Shown here one piece after another: positions 53,646-64,000 of a DNA stretch of 64,000 nt. The stretch lies in contig OX442427.1 of NCBI GenBank assembly GCA_949361645.1, positions 7,760,534 through 7,824,533 on the forward strand. The letters are read 5' to 3'. The notes beneath the pieces are model-generated. The model made no database searches, had not been told where the DNA came from, and was given only the letters and a program-made list of their open reading frames with translations. How positions within the stretch are numbered: the stretch's first letter is position 1; each line of letters begins with the position of its first letter. Source of the stretch: Spongilla lacustris (taxonomy: Eukaryota > Porifera > Demospongiae > Spongillida > Spongillidae). Both the position numbers and the translations under genes were made by a program.

Positions 53646-56021
53646 TCATGGGCAAGAGACAAGGAAGTGTCTTAATTGTTCAATGGCTGTTGGCTGGCCC
53701 ATCCATGTGTCTTCACCAGACAATGGAGGCCAGCTGTCATAGGACAGCTGTACTTTGCTTTCTGGTAGTGAGTTCAACAGCTCCCTGAGCTCACTCACTG
53801 CAGCAGATGAGGGAAGGGGCATGGCATCAGGGAGAGCTGAGGGAGCAAGTGGCAAAGTGGAAGCTGGTGATTGAGGGGCTGGTGATTGGGGGGCTGATGA
53901 TTGGGGGGCTGGCGATTGGGGGGCTGGTGATTGAGGGGCTGGTGAGTTGCAGATAGAGGAAGGGGATGGCATATTGCGTTCCAGCGTGGAGAAAGGAGAC
54001 CATGGCTCTGGGCTAGCTTCAGTGGAAATTGCCCCTTCCAAGGACTGCCTCTTTGCAATGGGAGAAGAAGGTGTGGACACTGACAGAGTGTGGTGATCGT
54101 TGATCTGGGTGTGGCCTAACGATGTGGCAGGACGCTCCTCAGTAGATAGCTTCCTGCGACTCTTACGACTGAAGAAACGTTCCATTAGGCTTTCCTTCCG
54201 CACAACTTTTGCTGTTGCAGTCTGCTCTGTGTGGTTTGCCTCCTTCTTAAATGACAGCCATCTTCTGGTAGGTGCACCTCTCCTTGTGTTCCTCTTCTCT
54301 TCTGCCACTCTGATGGAAAGAGAGAGGGAAGGAGGAGAGAGGAAGGGAGGAGAGAGGGGAGGAAAGGGAGGAGGAGAGAGGGAGGGAAAAAAGGGAGGAG
54401 AGCGGCAGGGAGAAGAGAGGAGAGAGGGAGGGAGAAGGGAGGAGAGGGAGGAAGAAGGGAGGAGAAAGGGAGGAGAGGGAGGAAGAAGGGAGGAGAGAGG
54501 GAGGAGAGGGGGAATGGGTGGAAGGAGGTAAATTAAAGGGAGGGAGGAGGGGAAAGAAGGGTGGGAGTGGCATGGAATAACATGCTTTTAGGTATTCAAT
54601 GGGGGCAACTGACTCTTTAGATGGCATCATTTTTTCCTTGATTGCATTGAGCCATCTCTCCCTGTCCTCCCGTGCCCTAGCTGCCTAGGGGAAGAGGAGT
54701 GAGTTTAAGTGATTGAACGCAAATATGTGACGGTGTGCACCTACAAGAATGTGTACACGATCCAGAGTCTGCAGTTCAAATGTGCTCCCAAAACTGACAA
54801 TCGGTGACAGTGTGGCAGAATAGCACTGGGCAAGATAACAAACTATGTCATAGGCAGCCCCAAGGGGGAGGAGGGCAGAGGCACCTCCCTATCCCACCCC
54901 TTCAATGATAGATAATGCAATGTGCACTCTGATGTACTTCAACAATCATTACATTAAAAATATTCTAGACTTAGACTGGCGTGGTGAGATATCTTGGGGC
55001 AGTGTGTGAGATATCTTGGTGTAGTGTGTGAGGCATCTTGGTGCAGTGTGTGAGGCATCTTGGTGCAGTGTGTGAGATATCTTGGGGCAGTGTGTGAGGT
55101 ATCTTTTTTGAGGCATTATTGAGGCATTATTGAGGCCTAGATACAGACTAGTACATGATGGGGTGTGTGTGTGGGGGGTGTGGTCTGTGCAATATAAACT
55201 GCACAGACCAAAGCAGAAAATGTAATATCAAGGTCAAGGCAACATAGAGATACAAGGTCTGATCAAGGCAACATAGAGATAACAAGGTCTGATCAAGGCA
55301 ACATAGAGATAACAAGGTCTGATCAAGGCAACATAGAGATAACAAGGTCTGATCAAGGCAGCGTCAAAGTCTGATCAAGGCAACATAGAGATAACAAGGT
55401 CTGATCAATGCAAAAGAGATAAGAAAGTCTGATCAAGGCAGCATCAAGGTCACACACACACACACAAAAAAAGAAACAGTACTTACTATCTTTAGATCAA
55501 TAGCTCCAAGATATTCTTGTTTCTGTAGGGGAACACGAGCAGTTACTACAATGCACTTCCTGGAATGCAGGATCCACAACCACATAAACACACGTTATAT
55601 AGCCTCGGCATGGACCTCTCCCATTTCCCCAACACACACCTAAGTAACGCACTCTTGTCACTTAGCCATACAGTTACTTCCGTAAGCAACGCATGCTTCA
55701 GAACTCACTGAGGGGTTCTTATAGTAGTGTAGCTTAGAGCCCTGCAACTCAAAGTAGCGGGGGGTCCACCGTTTTAGCCTTCTGCCCATCTTTTGCAGCG
55801 TACCCGCCATCACAACTGGCATTTTAACAGAGTCTGTCCGTTGCACCTCCTGATTCAGTGGCAAAGAGTAATGGATCGATAGACCTTCTTACAAAAGGTG
55901 AGTATTTTACCGCATCGGGACTGTCTCTACCACCGTTAGAAGCGACATGGTCGTTAGAAGGACCAGAAATCACAATGGGCGGAGGAGCTCCATTGATAAC
56001 TGGGTCGAAACGTGCAGACAT
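53646..56021 (-). CDS. PH-domain protein, paralogue 2 (long form)
   Basis: Six exons, 5' to 3': 55893-56021, 55709-55849, 55487-55522, 54745-54825, 54614-54684, 53646-54309, total 1122 nt, 373 residues. The PH domain (about 57-152) opens with MAGTLQKMGRRLKRWTPRYF, continues with FGSTFELQTLDRVHIL and closes with EDRERWLNAIKE. After it come a basic stretch (RRWLSFKKEA), RFFSRKSRRKL, and a Ser/Pro-rich region with in-frame SPAPQ repeats near 53870-53945. The C-terminus is LRELLNSLPES then QPTAIEQLRHFLVSCP, the module shared with paralogue 1. Its final exon is about 390 nt longer than that of paralogue 1, so the disordered region was gained here or lost there. The ATG lies 174 bp from the INTS1 start on the other strand. 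No named orthologue is recognised. Confidence 0.88.
54312..54560. repeat. Purine-rich (ggagagagggagg)n tract, PH2 intron 5
   Basis: On the sense (minus) strand it is a pyrimidine tract running to the acceptor tccatcag of the last exon at 54309. Confidence 0.9.
54984..55102. repeat. ~22-bp tandem repeat
   Basis: Units of gagatatcttggtgcagtgt plus gt, about five copies, PH2 intron 3. Confidence 0.85.
55225..55452. repeat. ~30-bp tandem repeat (~7 copies)
   Basis: Units of ctgatcaaggcaacatagag plus ataacaaggt, PH2 intron 3, close to the exon 3 donor. Confidence 0.9.
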
Positions 56022-56195
56022 CTCCTTTACTTCTCGTCTCTTTTAATAAAATAAACACATTTATTCGTTGCTACGAATTCTATTTATGCGGATAAAAATT
56101 AACAACATAAAATCCACATGTAAAGAAAAATTTCATAACTCAGGAGGATAACCACATGTTAAGCTGTAGCTGAGCAAATAAATAAGGACTTGAAA
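56022..56195. promoter_or_regulatory. Bidirectional promoter, PH paralogue 2 / INTS1
   Basis: 174 bp separate start codons on opposite strands. AT-rich, with no clear TATA box. Inferred from geometry. Confidence 0.6.
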
Positions 56196-56669
56196 ATGAG
56201 CGGGGTCAAAAGACCTGGACAGCCTAGTAGGCCTGCGAAAGGTAGCATGTATTGTAGAGTCCTTCTCTAGGATTGTATTAATTGGGGGGAAAAAAAATCT
56301 TTGTATATCCACAGCAGGGCACCAGCCAACTGGTGACTTAATAGCCTTAGGCTCCAAGTCATCTAACGCTAGGTCCCCGCGGCAAGGTGATGATTCGAAG
56401 CCAACCACGCTAAAGCAGGGTACAAGCGGCTCGGGGGCGCTTCCGCCTGCACCACCCTCCAAAAAGCCGCGTATTTTGGTCTCAGGAGGGGAGCCTGGCA
56501 GCAGTGAGCTCTTTGCCAACCCTATTCGCGTAGCACCAACCTCGAGTCAACAGTCTGGATTGATAAAACCTCCTCAGGCTGGCGGGAGCAGTATCAACAA
56601 ACCATCCCCACCACAGGCATCTCAAGGCACATCCAGCCCAGTGCCCCAGGCGATTGAGGGTGTGTGTGT

Positions 56670-56708
<39 letters not shown>

Positions 56709-56718
56709 TGTGTGTGTG

Positions 56719-56759
<41 letters not shown>

Positions 56760-59700
56760 TGTGTGTGCATGTAGGAGTGTGCAAGTATGTGTATGTGTGT
56801 TGTCCACTTGTATGTGTGGTGTGGCATGTACACGAGTGTGTATGTATATAAAAAGATGAAGTGTGTGTAAGAGGGAGTGGCATGTGTTGGAGGGAGTGTG
56901 CATGTGTGGGAATGGGTGTGCATGTGTGGGAATGGGTGTGCATGTGTGGGAATGGGTGTGCATGTGTGGGAGGGAGTGGTATGTGTGGGAAGGAGTGTGC
57001 ATGTGGGAATGGGTGTGCATGTGTGGGAATGGGTGTGCATGTGTGGGAATGGGTGTGCATGTGTGGGAGGGAGTGGCATGTGTGGGAGGGAGTGTGCATG
57101 TGGGAATGGGTGTGCATGTGTGGGAATGGGTGTGCACGTGTGGGAGGGAGTGTGCATGTGTGGGAGAGATAGTCACCATCTGCTATTTCTTTAGTACGCC
57201 CCGGAGATCTGGTTCCTGCCATTAAGGAGGCAAAATCTGGTGACAATGACTCCAAGGTCCAACGTCTTCTCCTTGGAGCTGTCAGACAGCTGAAGCACTC
57301 GCGTCTCAAGCCTGACCCTGTTCTTAATGCAGCCTTGGTGCAGCTGGCTGAGGAAGATGGCGAGATGTTCAATATACCCTCAGTGATAGACGTGAGTTAC
57401 CATGCAAATGGACTAGGCCACATACTTCCTCTGAGATTATATTAAAGAGGGATGGACCATAGTGACTGGTGTGCTGAGTGATGGACCATAGTGACTGGTG
57501 TGCTGAGTGATGGACCATAGTGACTGGTGTGCTGAGTAATGGACCATAGTGACTGGTGTGCTGAGTGATGGACCATAGTGACTGGTGTGCTGAGTGATGG
57601 ACCATAGTGACTAGTGTGCTGAGTGATGGACCATAGTGACTGGTGTGCTGAGTGATGGACCATAGTGACTGGTGTGCTGAGTGATGGACCATAGTGACTA
57701 GTGTGCTGAGTGATGGACCATAGTGACTGGTGTGCTGAGTGATGGACCATAGTGACTGGTGTGCTGAGTGATGGACCATAGTGACTGGTATGCTGAGTGA
57801 TGGACCATAGTGACGGTGTGCTGAGTGATGGACCATAGTGACTGGTGTGCTGAGTGATGGACCATAGTGACTGGTGTGCTGAGTGATGGACCATAGTGAC
57901 TGGTGTGCTGATCATATCAGAGTGATGGACCATAGTGACTGGTGTGCTGAGTGATGGACCATAGTGACTGGTGTGCTGATCATATCAGAGTGATGGACCA
58001 TAGTGACTGGTGTGCTGAGTGATGGACCATAGTGACTGGTGTGCTGAGTGATGGACCATAGTGACTGGTGTGCTGAGTGATGGACCATAGTGACTGGTGT
58101 GCTGAGTGATGGACCATAGTGACTGGTGTGCTGAGTGATGGACCATAGTGACTGGTGTGCTGAGTGATGGACCATAGTGACTGGTGTGCTGAGTGATGGA
58201 CCATAGTGACTGGTGTGCTGAGTGATGGACCATAGTGACTGGTGTGCTGATCATATCAGAGTGATGGACCATAGTGACTGGTGTGCTGAGTGATGGACCA
58301 TAGTGACTGGTGTGCTGAGTGATGGACCATAGTGACTGGTGTGCTGAGTGATGGACCATAGTGACTGGTGTGCTGAGTGATGGACCATAGTGACTGGTGT
58401 GCTGAGTGATGGACCATAGTGACTGGTGTGCTGAGTGATGGACCATAGTGACTGGTGTGCTGAGTGATGGACCATAGTGACTGGTGTGCTGAGTGATGGA
58501 CCATAGTGACTGGTGTGCTGAGTGATGGACCATAGTGACTGGTGTGCTGAGTGATGGACCATAGTGACTGGTGTGCTGAGTGATGGACCATAGTGACTGG
58601 TGTGCTGAGTGATGGACCATAGTGACTGGTGTGCTGAATGATGGACCATAGTGACTGGTGTGTTGAGTGATGGACCATAGTGACTGGTGTGCTGAGTGAT
58701 GGACCATAGTGACTGGTGTGCTGAGTGATGGACCATAGTGACTGGTGTGCTGAGTGATGGACCATAGTGACTGGTGTGCTGAGTGATGGACCATAGTGAC
58801 TGGTGTGTTGAGTGATGGACCATAGTGACTGGTGTGTTGAGTGATGGACCATAGTGACTGGTGTGCTGGTCATGTCAGGGTGATAGGCCATATGGTAGCG
58901 TGCCTAAGGTATGATAGAGTCAGGATAATTAGGGTTTAGGGTCACTCAGCATGCTCCTGACCCAAATTTACACCCGGTGGTCGAATCCGGTGTCAAATTA
59001 CACCCTCCCAGCACCTCAGTGTCAAAACATTGCACTAAACATCAAAATTGAAACTCCTCCCCAGTCCGCTTCACGGACAAGGCGCCTAAATTACCCTAGT
59101 GACTGGTGTATTGATTTTGTTGCTCTGTTGTCTGCAGGCTCTTGTTGGTGTTCTCAAGAAGGAAACTTCTGTCATCTTCAAGGCAAAAAGCAACTCCTCA
59201 GTGTACGTCTTAGCCTGCCAGCTGCTCCTGCGTGCACTGAGGGACTGCTATGAGTGGCCCGACTCAGTTGCTAAGGTAGGCGTGGCCCGACTCAGTTGTT
59301 AGGGTAGGAGTAGTTGCTAAGGTAGGAGTAGTTGCTAAGGTAGGAGTGGCCTGGCTCAGTAGGGTAGGAGCAGGAGTATAGGCATTAGATTAGCTCCTCC
59401 CTCTCAGCTTAGGCCCATCCCATCCTTTTCCCCTCCACCCTCCTCCTCCCCTCCCATTCTCCTCCATAACAGACTGCTTTCCATTTACTTTAATGCACAC
59501 CCAGGTGTACATTGAGGATGCAGTGACTGACAGGCTGTGGTCTGACCTGTCACCCTGCTCAAAGTTTGTGGATAACATCTGTACCATATTCCAGACAAGG
59601 TTGCCTGCGGGGGGCACTGCAGGTGGTGCTGCCCCAACGCCCCCCGCAGCGGCCGGGGATGGTAACGTCGTGGGGAGTGGCAACAAGCAGGGTGACCAAG

Positions 59701-62700
59701 ATGCCACGCCCATGGAGGGTGAAGAAGCCAAGTCAGATCAGGGTCTGGAGCTGTGTATGGAAGATATTGATGTGGAGCCCAGGTGTGTGCCCCCACCTCC
59801 CCTTCCTTCCTACCCCTCCCCTTCCTACCCCTCCTCTTCCTACCCCTCCCTTCCTACCCTACTCTTCCTACCCCTCCTCCCCTTCCTACCCTCATCTTCC
59901 TATCCCTCCCCTTCCTACCCCTCCTCCCCTTCCTACCCCTCCTCCCCTTCCTACCCCTCCTCCCCTTCCTACCCCTCCTCCCCTTCCTACCCCTCCTCCC
60001 CTTCCTACCCCTCCCCTTCCTACCCCTCCCCTTCCTACCCCTCCTTTTCCTAACCCTCCCCTTCCTACCCCTCATCCTCTTCCTACCCCTCCCCTTCCTA
60101 CCCCTCCTCCCCTTCCTACCCCTCCTCCCCTTCCTACCCCTCCTCTTCCTACCCCTCCCCTTCCTACCCCTCCTCCCCTTCCTACCCCTCCTCCCCTTCC
60201 TACCCCTCCTCTTCCTACCCCTCCCCTTCCTCCCCCTCCCCTTCCTACCCCTCCTCTTCCTACCCCTCCTCTTCCTACCCCTCCCCTTCCTACCCCTCCC
60301 CTTCCTTCCTACCCCTCCCCTTCCTACCCCTCCTTTTCCTACCCCTCCCCTTCCTATCCCTCCCCTTCCTACCCCTCCCCTTCCTACCCCTCCCCTTCCT
60401 ATCCCTCCCCTTCCTACCCCTCCCCTTCCTATCCCTCCTCTTCCTACCCCTCTCCTTCCTATCCCTCCCCCACCCAAACTCCTCCATTATTGTTTGGAGG
60501 GGCTCTCACTCCATGCTGGGCCTGCAGGTTCTCATTGGTACAGTGCAAGGCGCTCAGGGCCTATGCCCTGCAGATGGTGAGCGAGCAGCTGGGGGGACGT
60601 GGGGTGCAGACTGATGCCAACATGAAGAACAGCTTGAAGTTCCTTGTGACAGCAGCTGGGGTGCCTGAAGTACGGCTGCTCGTTGTGCAGAGGATTGAGG
60701 GGTGGATACAGAACCCAAAGGTGGGGTGTTATGTTTCAGTAACCCAAAGGTGGGGTGTTATGTTTCAGTAACCCAAAGGTGGGGTGTTATGTTTCAGTAA
60801 CCCAAAGGTGGGGTGTTATGTTTCAGTAACCCAAAGGTGGGGTGTTATGTTTCAGTAACCCAAAGGTGGGGTGTTATGTTTCAGTAACCCAAAGGTGGGG
60901 TGTTATGTTTCAGTAACCCAAAGGTGGGGTGTTATGTTTCAGTAACCCAAAGGTGGGGTGTTATGTTTCAGTAACCCAAAGGTGGGGTGTTATGTTTCAG
61001 CAACTGTCCAGTTGTTGTGACTGGCTCGAGATACTCTTATAGATAGTATGCACAGAGACTGGGAACGAGGTACATTCCAATGTTATGCCACACCCACTGG
61101 TGGGAATAATTCAGTGGCGGTGGATGGGAATTATGCGTGTTTCATGCATTTTGTACCTGAAAGGAACATTTTAGTTCTTTCAAGCGCAAGCTGCAGGGTT
61201 ACAGGGACACAGGCTTGTGGGATACTCCTGTCTTGCCCCCCCCCCCCCCCCCCCCATTTGCTGCCAATCAGTCAACCAGCGAACGTCACGCTAGCATTGC
61301 TTTTGCATTGGTGTATCTAGCCAGGAATGATTAGGTTGATAATTAATCTTACTTGTCTCATACTTAGTAGTGCATTGGTAGCAGGCGAACAAATAAGAAT
61401 GTTACGTATAATTCCCATCTGCCACCATTGAATCATTCCCGCCAGTGGGTGTGGCTTAACCTTTGGAATGCACCTCGTTTTCCCAGTCTCTGTGGATACT
61501 ATCTGTATGCACGCGAGTGCCACCACCTGTACCTTCATATCAATACACACATGCACACCACACCCTCACACCCTCCACATAACATACCTCTCCTTCCACA
61601 CACTATATCTGCACACAGATTACCAAGCAGTGTCAGGACGTCCTCATGGCTGTGGCTGTGAACTGCCATAATCACAGCTCTGAGGACATTCAAGTCATTG
61701 AGGGGCTTTGCGGTGTTCGTCTAAAAACAAAACTGTTCTCAACTCAGTTTGTTGGTTGCATGAAGTCAGTACCCACTTCCCGCCCTCCTCTCTCTCTCCC
61801 TTTTTCTCACTTCTCCTTCCCTCTTTTCTCATCAGATCTCACACCCTCTCCTCTCCCCTCTGCCTCTTCTATCTCCTCTGCCTCTTATCTTTCTCTCCTC
61901 TTCTCTCCTCGCTTATTTCTCTCTTCTCTTTTCTCTTTTCTCTTTCCTTACCCTGCCACATACATGTACCTTCTCATTCTCCTTCCCTCTTCTCTCTTTA
62001 CTTCTCGTCAAGTCTCCAACCCTTCCTCACTTCCCCTCTCCTCACCTTTCTGCTCACTTTTCCTCTCCTCCTCTCTCTCCTTCCTCTTCCATACCTGCCA
62101 CATAAATTTTCTTCCTATTTTATCTTGCATTGTTTTCCTTCTCCCTCCCTCCCTCCCTCCCTCCCTCCCTCCCTCCCTCCCTCCCTCCCTCCCTCCCTCC
62201 CTCCCTCCCTCCCTCCCTCCCTCCCTCCCTCCCTCCCTCCCTCCCTCCCTCCCTCCCTCCCTCCCTCCCTCCCTCCCTCCCTCCCTCCCTCCCTCCCTCC
62301 CTCCCTCCCTCCCTCCCTCCCTCCCTCCCTCCCTCCCTCCCTCCCTCCCTCCCTCCCTCCCTCCCTCCCTCCCTCCCTCCCTCCCTCCCTCCCTCCCTCC
62401 CTCCCTCCCTCCCTCCCTCCCTCCCTCCCTCCCTCCCTCCCTCCCTCCCTCCCTCCCTCCCTCCCTCCCTCCCTCCCTCCCTCCCTCCCTCCCTCCCTCC
62501 CTCCCTCCCTCCCTCCCTCCCTCCCTCCCTCCCTCCCTCCCTCCCTCCCTCCCTCCCTCCCTCCCTCCCTCCCTCCCTCCCTCCCTCCCTCCCTCCCTCC
62601 CTCCCTCCCTCCCTCCCTCCCTCCCTCCCTCCCTCCCTCCCTCCCTCCCTCCCTCCCTCCCTCCCTCCCTCCCTCCCTCCCTCCCTCCCTCCCTCCCTCC

Positions 62701-62945
62701 CTCCCTCCCTCCCTCCCTCCCTCCCTCCCTCCCTCCCTCCCTCCCTCCCTCCCTCCCTCCCTCCCTCCCTCCCTCTCTCCCTCCCTCTTCTTCCTGTTTA
62801 CAGAGAACTTATCTCCAGTCACCCTGATAATCTTGAGACAGCCCTTAACAGTGTTGTATCCAATGAGCTTGGTCAGCAGCGAGGGCCCAACAACATGGCT
62901 CTGTTGGCTATGATGGTTTACTCTTGGTCTGAGGAGACAGCCAAG
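56196..62945 (+). CDS. INTS1: Integrator complex subunit 1, N-terminal part (continues beyond window)
   Basis: INTS1 is the large scaffold of the Integrator complex, which cleaves snRNA and promoter-proximal transcripts in the nucleus. Exons found: 56196-56241, 56315-56659, 57195-57391, 59138-59275, 59505-59782, 60528-60720, 61619-61764, 62804-62945, all in phase. Landmarks: GHQPTGDLIALGSK near the N-terminus, LLLGAVRQLKHSRLKPD, VFKAK-type IFKAKSNSSVYVLACQLLL, VYIEDAVTDRLW, KFVDNICTIFQTR, VPEVRLLVVQRIEGWIQNPK, NHSSEDIQVI and SNELGQQRGPNNMALL. About 495 residues are covered; human INTS1 has about 2190. No further exon is recognised in 62946-64000, which is satellite-rich. A run of K/R around SKKPRIL may be a nuclear localisation signal. 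Confidence 0.95.
56659..56770. repeat. (TG)n microsatellite at the INTS1 exon 2 donor
   Basis: The exon ends at 56659 and the intron starts gtgtgtgtgt, so the dinucleotide repeat itself forms the 5' splice site. Confidence 0.92.
56870..57172. repeat. ~18-bp tandem repeat, INTS1 intron 2
   Basis: Units of gtgcatgtgtgggaatgg with gggagg variants, about 16 copies, ending 25 bp before exon 3. Confidence 0.93.
57446..58872. repeat. 29-bp minisatellite, ~48 copies, INTS1 intron 3
   Basis: Unit gatggaccatagtgactggt plus gtgctgagt. Three units carry an extra catatcag insertion (near 57912, 57980 and 58250), marking a higher-order period. Long minus-strand open frames are artefacts. Confidence 0.97.
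59262..59372. repeat. Degenerate copies of the INTS1 exon 4 donor
   Basis: The exon end gactcagttgctaag and donor gtaggc are followed by several partial copies: gactcagttgttagggtagg, gttgctaaggtaggagta twice, and ggctcagtagggtagg. Confidence 0.85.
59790..60476. repeat. (cccttcctacccct)n pyrimidine array, INTS1 intron 5
   Basis: About 690 bp of 12- to 15-bp units on the sense strand, leading towards the exon 6 acceptor at 60527. Long open frames over it are artefacts. Confidence 0.95.
60711..61002. repeat. 29-bp minisatellite copying INTS1 exon 6 end and donor
   Basis: Unit aacccaaaggtggggtgtta plus tgtttcagt, about ten copies. The first is the real exon end (aacccaaag) and donor (gtgggg). 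Every unit also carries a ttcag acceptor-like motif. Confidence 0.95.
61026..61515. mobile_element. Foldback element in INTS1 intron 6
   Basis: Segments 61028-61140 and about 61400-61513 are inverted copies of roughly 110 bp at about 80-85% identity, including cacagagactggga and gccacacccactgg. The 260-bp centre holds a poly-C run (61236-61255). There is no coding capacity. Confidence 0.75.
61780..62130. repeat. Pyrimidine-rich low-complexity sequence, INTS1 intron 7
   Basis: Ct-rich sequence leading into the (CCCT)n array. No exon is recognised. Confidence 0.8.
62140..62790. repeat. (CCCT)n tetranucleotide array, ~160 units
   Basis: Essentially pure for about 635 bp, then a few variants and the acceptor tgtttacag of INTS1 exon 8 at 62804. 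The sense strand is all pyrimidine. Confidence 0.98.
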
Positions 62946-63016
62946 GTTGGTTCCAGGATGGTCCCCAGGCTTTGTTTAAGGGTGCTCCTGCACACCATTG
63001 TTTTGGCAACATAATT

Positions 63017-63145
63017 TACTTTGGGTATGGTGAGCAGATCACATGCTATCCTTTGGGTATGGTGAGCAGATCACATGCTATCCTTTGGGTATGGTGAGCA
63101 GATCACATGCTATCCTTTGGGTATGGTGAGCAGATCACATGCTGC
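63017..63145. repeat. 33-bp tandem repeat (4 copies)
   Basis: Units of ctttgggtatggtgagcaga plus tcacatgctatc, INTS1 intron 8. Confidence 0.92.
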
Positions 63146-63179
63146 CCTTTGTTTTAGAAAGTAAAGTCAGTGTGACACA

Positions 63180-63425
63180 TGACATGCCGTGTGATATGCC
63201 ACACACTCTGCCATGTGATATACCACACACTCTGCCATGTGATATACCACACACTGCCTTGACATTGCCATGTGATATACCACACATTGCCATGTGATAT
63301 ACCACACTCTGCCATGTGATATACCACTCATTGCCATGTGATGTACCACACATTGCCATTCAAATGTTATACTTTCCGTTTTATGTATTACACTCTGCCA
63401 TGTGATATACCACACATTGCCATTC
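63180..63425. repeat. ~22-bp degenerate repeat
   Basis: Units of gccatgtgatataccacaca plus ct, with a partial duplication of a ccattcaaatgt segment. Confidence 0.85.
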
Positions 63426-63624
63426 AAATGTAATACTTTCCGTTTTATGTATTCAGAACTGTTCAGATTGTTTGCTGACAAAAAGCCTTGTTGTTCGGAA
63501 CTAGCCACTGTATTAAAGTGCTCCTTTGATGTTACCTGTTTGATGTACCTATCCTGACCCACTGTGATGTCTTTTTAAAAACAATGTATCATCGAAAATA
63601 TATTTCATAGGAGACTTGTGCCAT

Positions 63625-64000
63625 CCACTCTCACCCATCCTCACACCCACATATCCTCACACCCACTCTCACCTTCCCATCCTCACACCCACTCACCCAC
63701 ATATCCTCACACCCACTCACCCACATATCCTCACACCCACTCTCATCCACATATCCTCACACCCACACCCTCATATCTCACCCACTCTCACCCACATATC
63801 CTCACACCCACTCTCACCCACACCCTCATATCCTCACCCACTCTCACCCACACCCTCATATCCTCACACCCACACCCTCATATCCTCACACCCACTCACC
63901 CACACCCTCATATCCTCACACCCACACCCTCATATCCTCACACCCACTCACCCACACCCACACCCTCATATCCTCACACCCACTCACCCACACCCACACC
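63625..64000. repeat. (catatcctcacacccactcaccca)n array at the window edge
   Basis: Compound units of tcctcacacccactcaccca and caccctcata repeat to the right edge. 63426-63624 holds nothing recognised. Confidence 0.9.

Noticed and set aside
54100..54531. Plus-strand 143-codon frame with a Gly/Glu/Arg tail
   Set aside because: It is antisense to the PH2 last exon joined to a purine repeat.
56482..57372. Minus-strand 296-codon His/Thr/Pro frame
   Set aside because: It translates (TG)n and an 18-bp array plus the antisense of two INTS1 exons.
57369..58891. Minus-strand His/Ser/Trp repeat frames up to 269 codons
   Set aside because: They come from the 29-bp minisatellite in INTS1 intron 3, with three overlapping open frames and no conservation.
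61646..63014. Frames of about 400 codons of PPSL repeats
   Set aside because: They read through (CCCT)n. Only 61619-61764 and 62804-62945 are INTS1 exons.

Overview
The window is nuclear DNA of an invertebrate animal. Genes are split by many short GT-AG introns, and several products are typical of animals: EMRE, a G12/13-class G-alpha, HID1, an ANKFN1/wide-awake homologue and Integrator subunit 1. Intergenic spaces are short, introns are small but stuffed with satellites, and foldback transposons are frequent. A sponge or another early-branching, compact metazoan genome fits best; that assignment is inference. I rebuilt exons by eye from conserved protein sequence, splice consensus and phase. 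For nearly every gene the exon lengths sum to an intact reading frame.

Layout, left to right: FLII (minus, partial, 1232-3295) head-to-head with EMRE/SMDT1 (plus, 3384-3614); G-alpha 12/13 (minus, 4050-5712); SLC25A38-like glycine carrier (minus, 6043-10658); ANKFN1/wake homologue (minus, 11242-14763, 5' part missing, next to a 200-bp N gap); a gene-poor 15.2-20.1 kb stretch; LDAF1/promethin-like gene (plus, 20153-20533); UTP6 (minus, 20996-33622, 21 exons, with a 6.4-kb last intron holding a 1.5-kb minisatellite); SLC25A10 (plus, 33784-35999); ANKRD40 (minus, 36103-36965) head-to-head with a homeodomain gene that carries the ANKRD40 C-terminal domain (plus, 37145-38721); RSL1D1 (minus, 40082-41466) with two decayed tandem copies behind it; HID1 (plus, 43281-51634, 25 exons); two tandem PH-domain paralogues (minus, 51766-53037 and 53646-56021); INTS1 (plus, 56196 to beyond 62945, partial).

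There is no operon or shared pathway, but themes recur. Four gene pairs are divergent with start codons only 88-179 bp apart. Three genes serve the mitochondrial inner membrane (EMRE, SLC25A38, SLC25A10), and two serve ribosome biogenesis (UTP6, RSL1D1).

The most unusual points are: (1) the homeodomain/ANKRD40-C-terminal-domain fusion beside ANKRD40 itself; (2) tandem repeats whose unit copies an exon end plus its 5' splice site, seen at six introns in five genes; (3) long pyrimidine microsatellites lying on the sense strand just before 3' splice sites; (4) RSL1D1 relic copies that appear to have separated an ancestral RSL1D1/HID1 divergent promoter.
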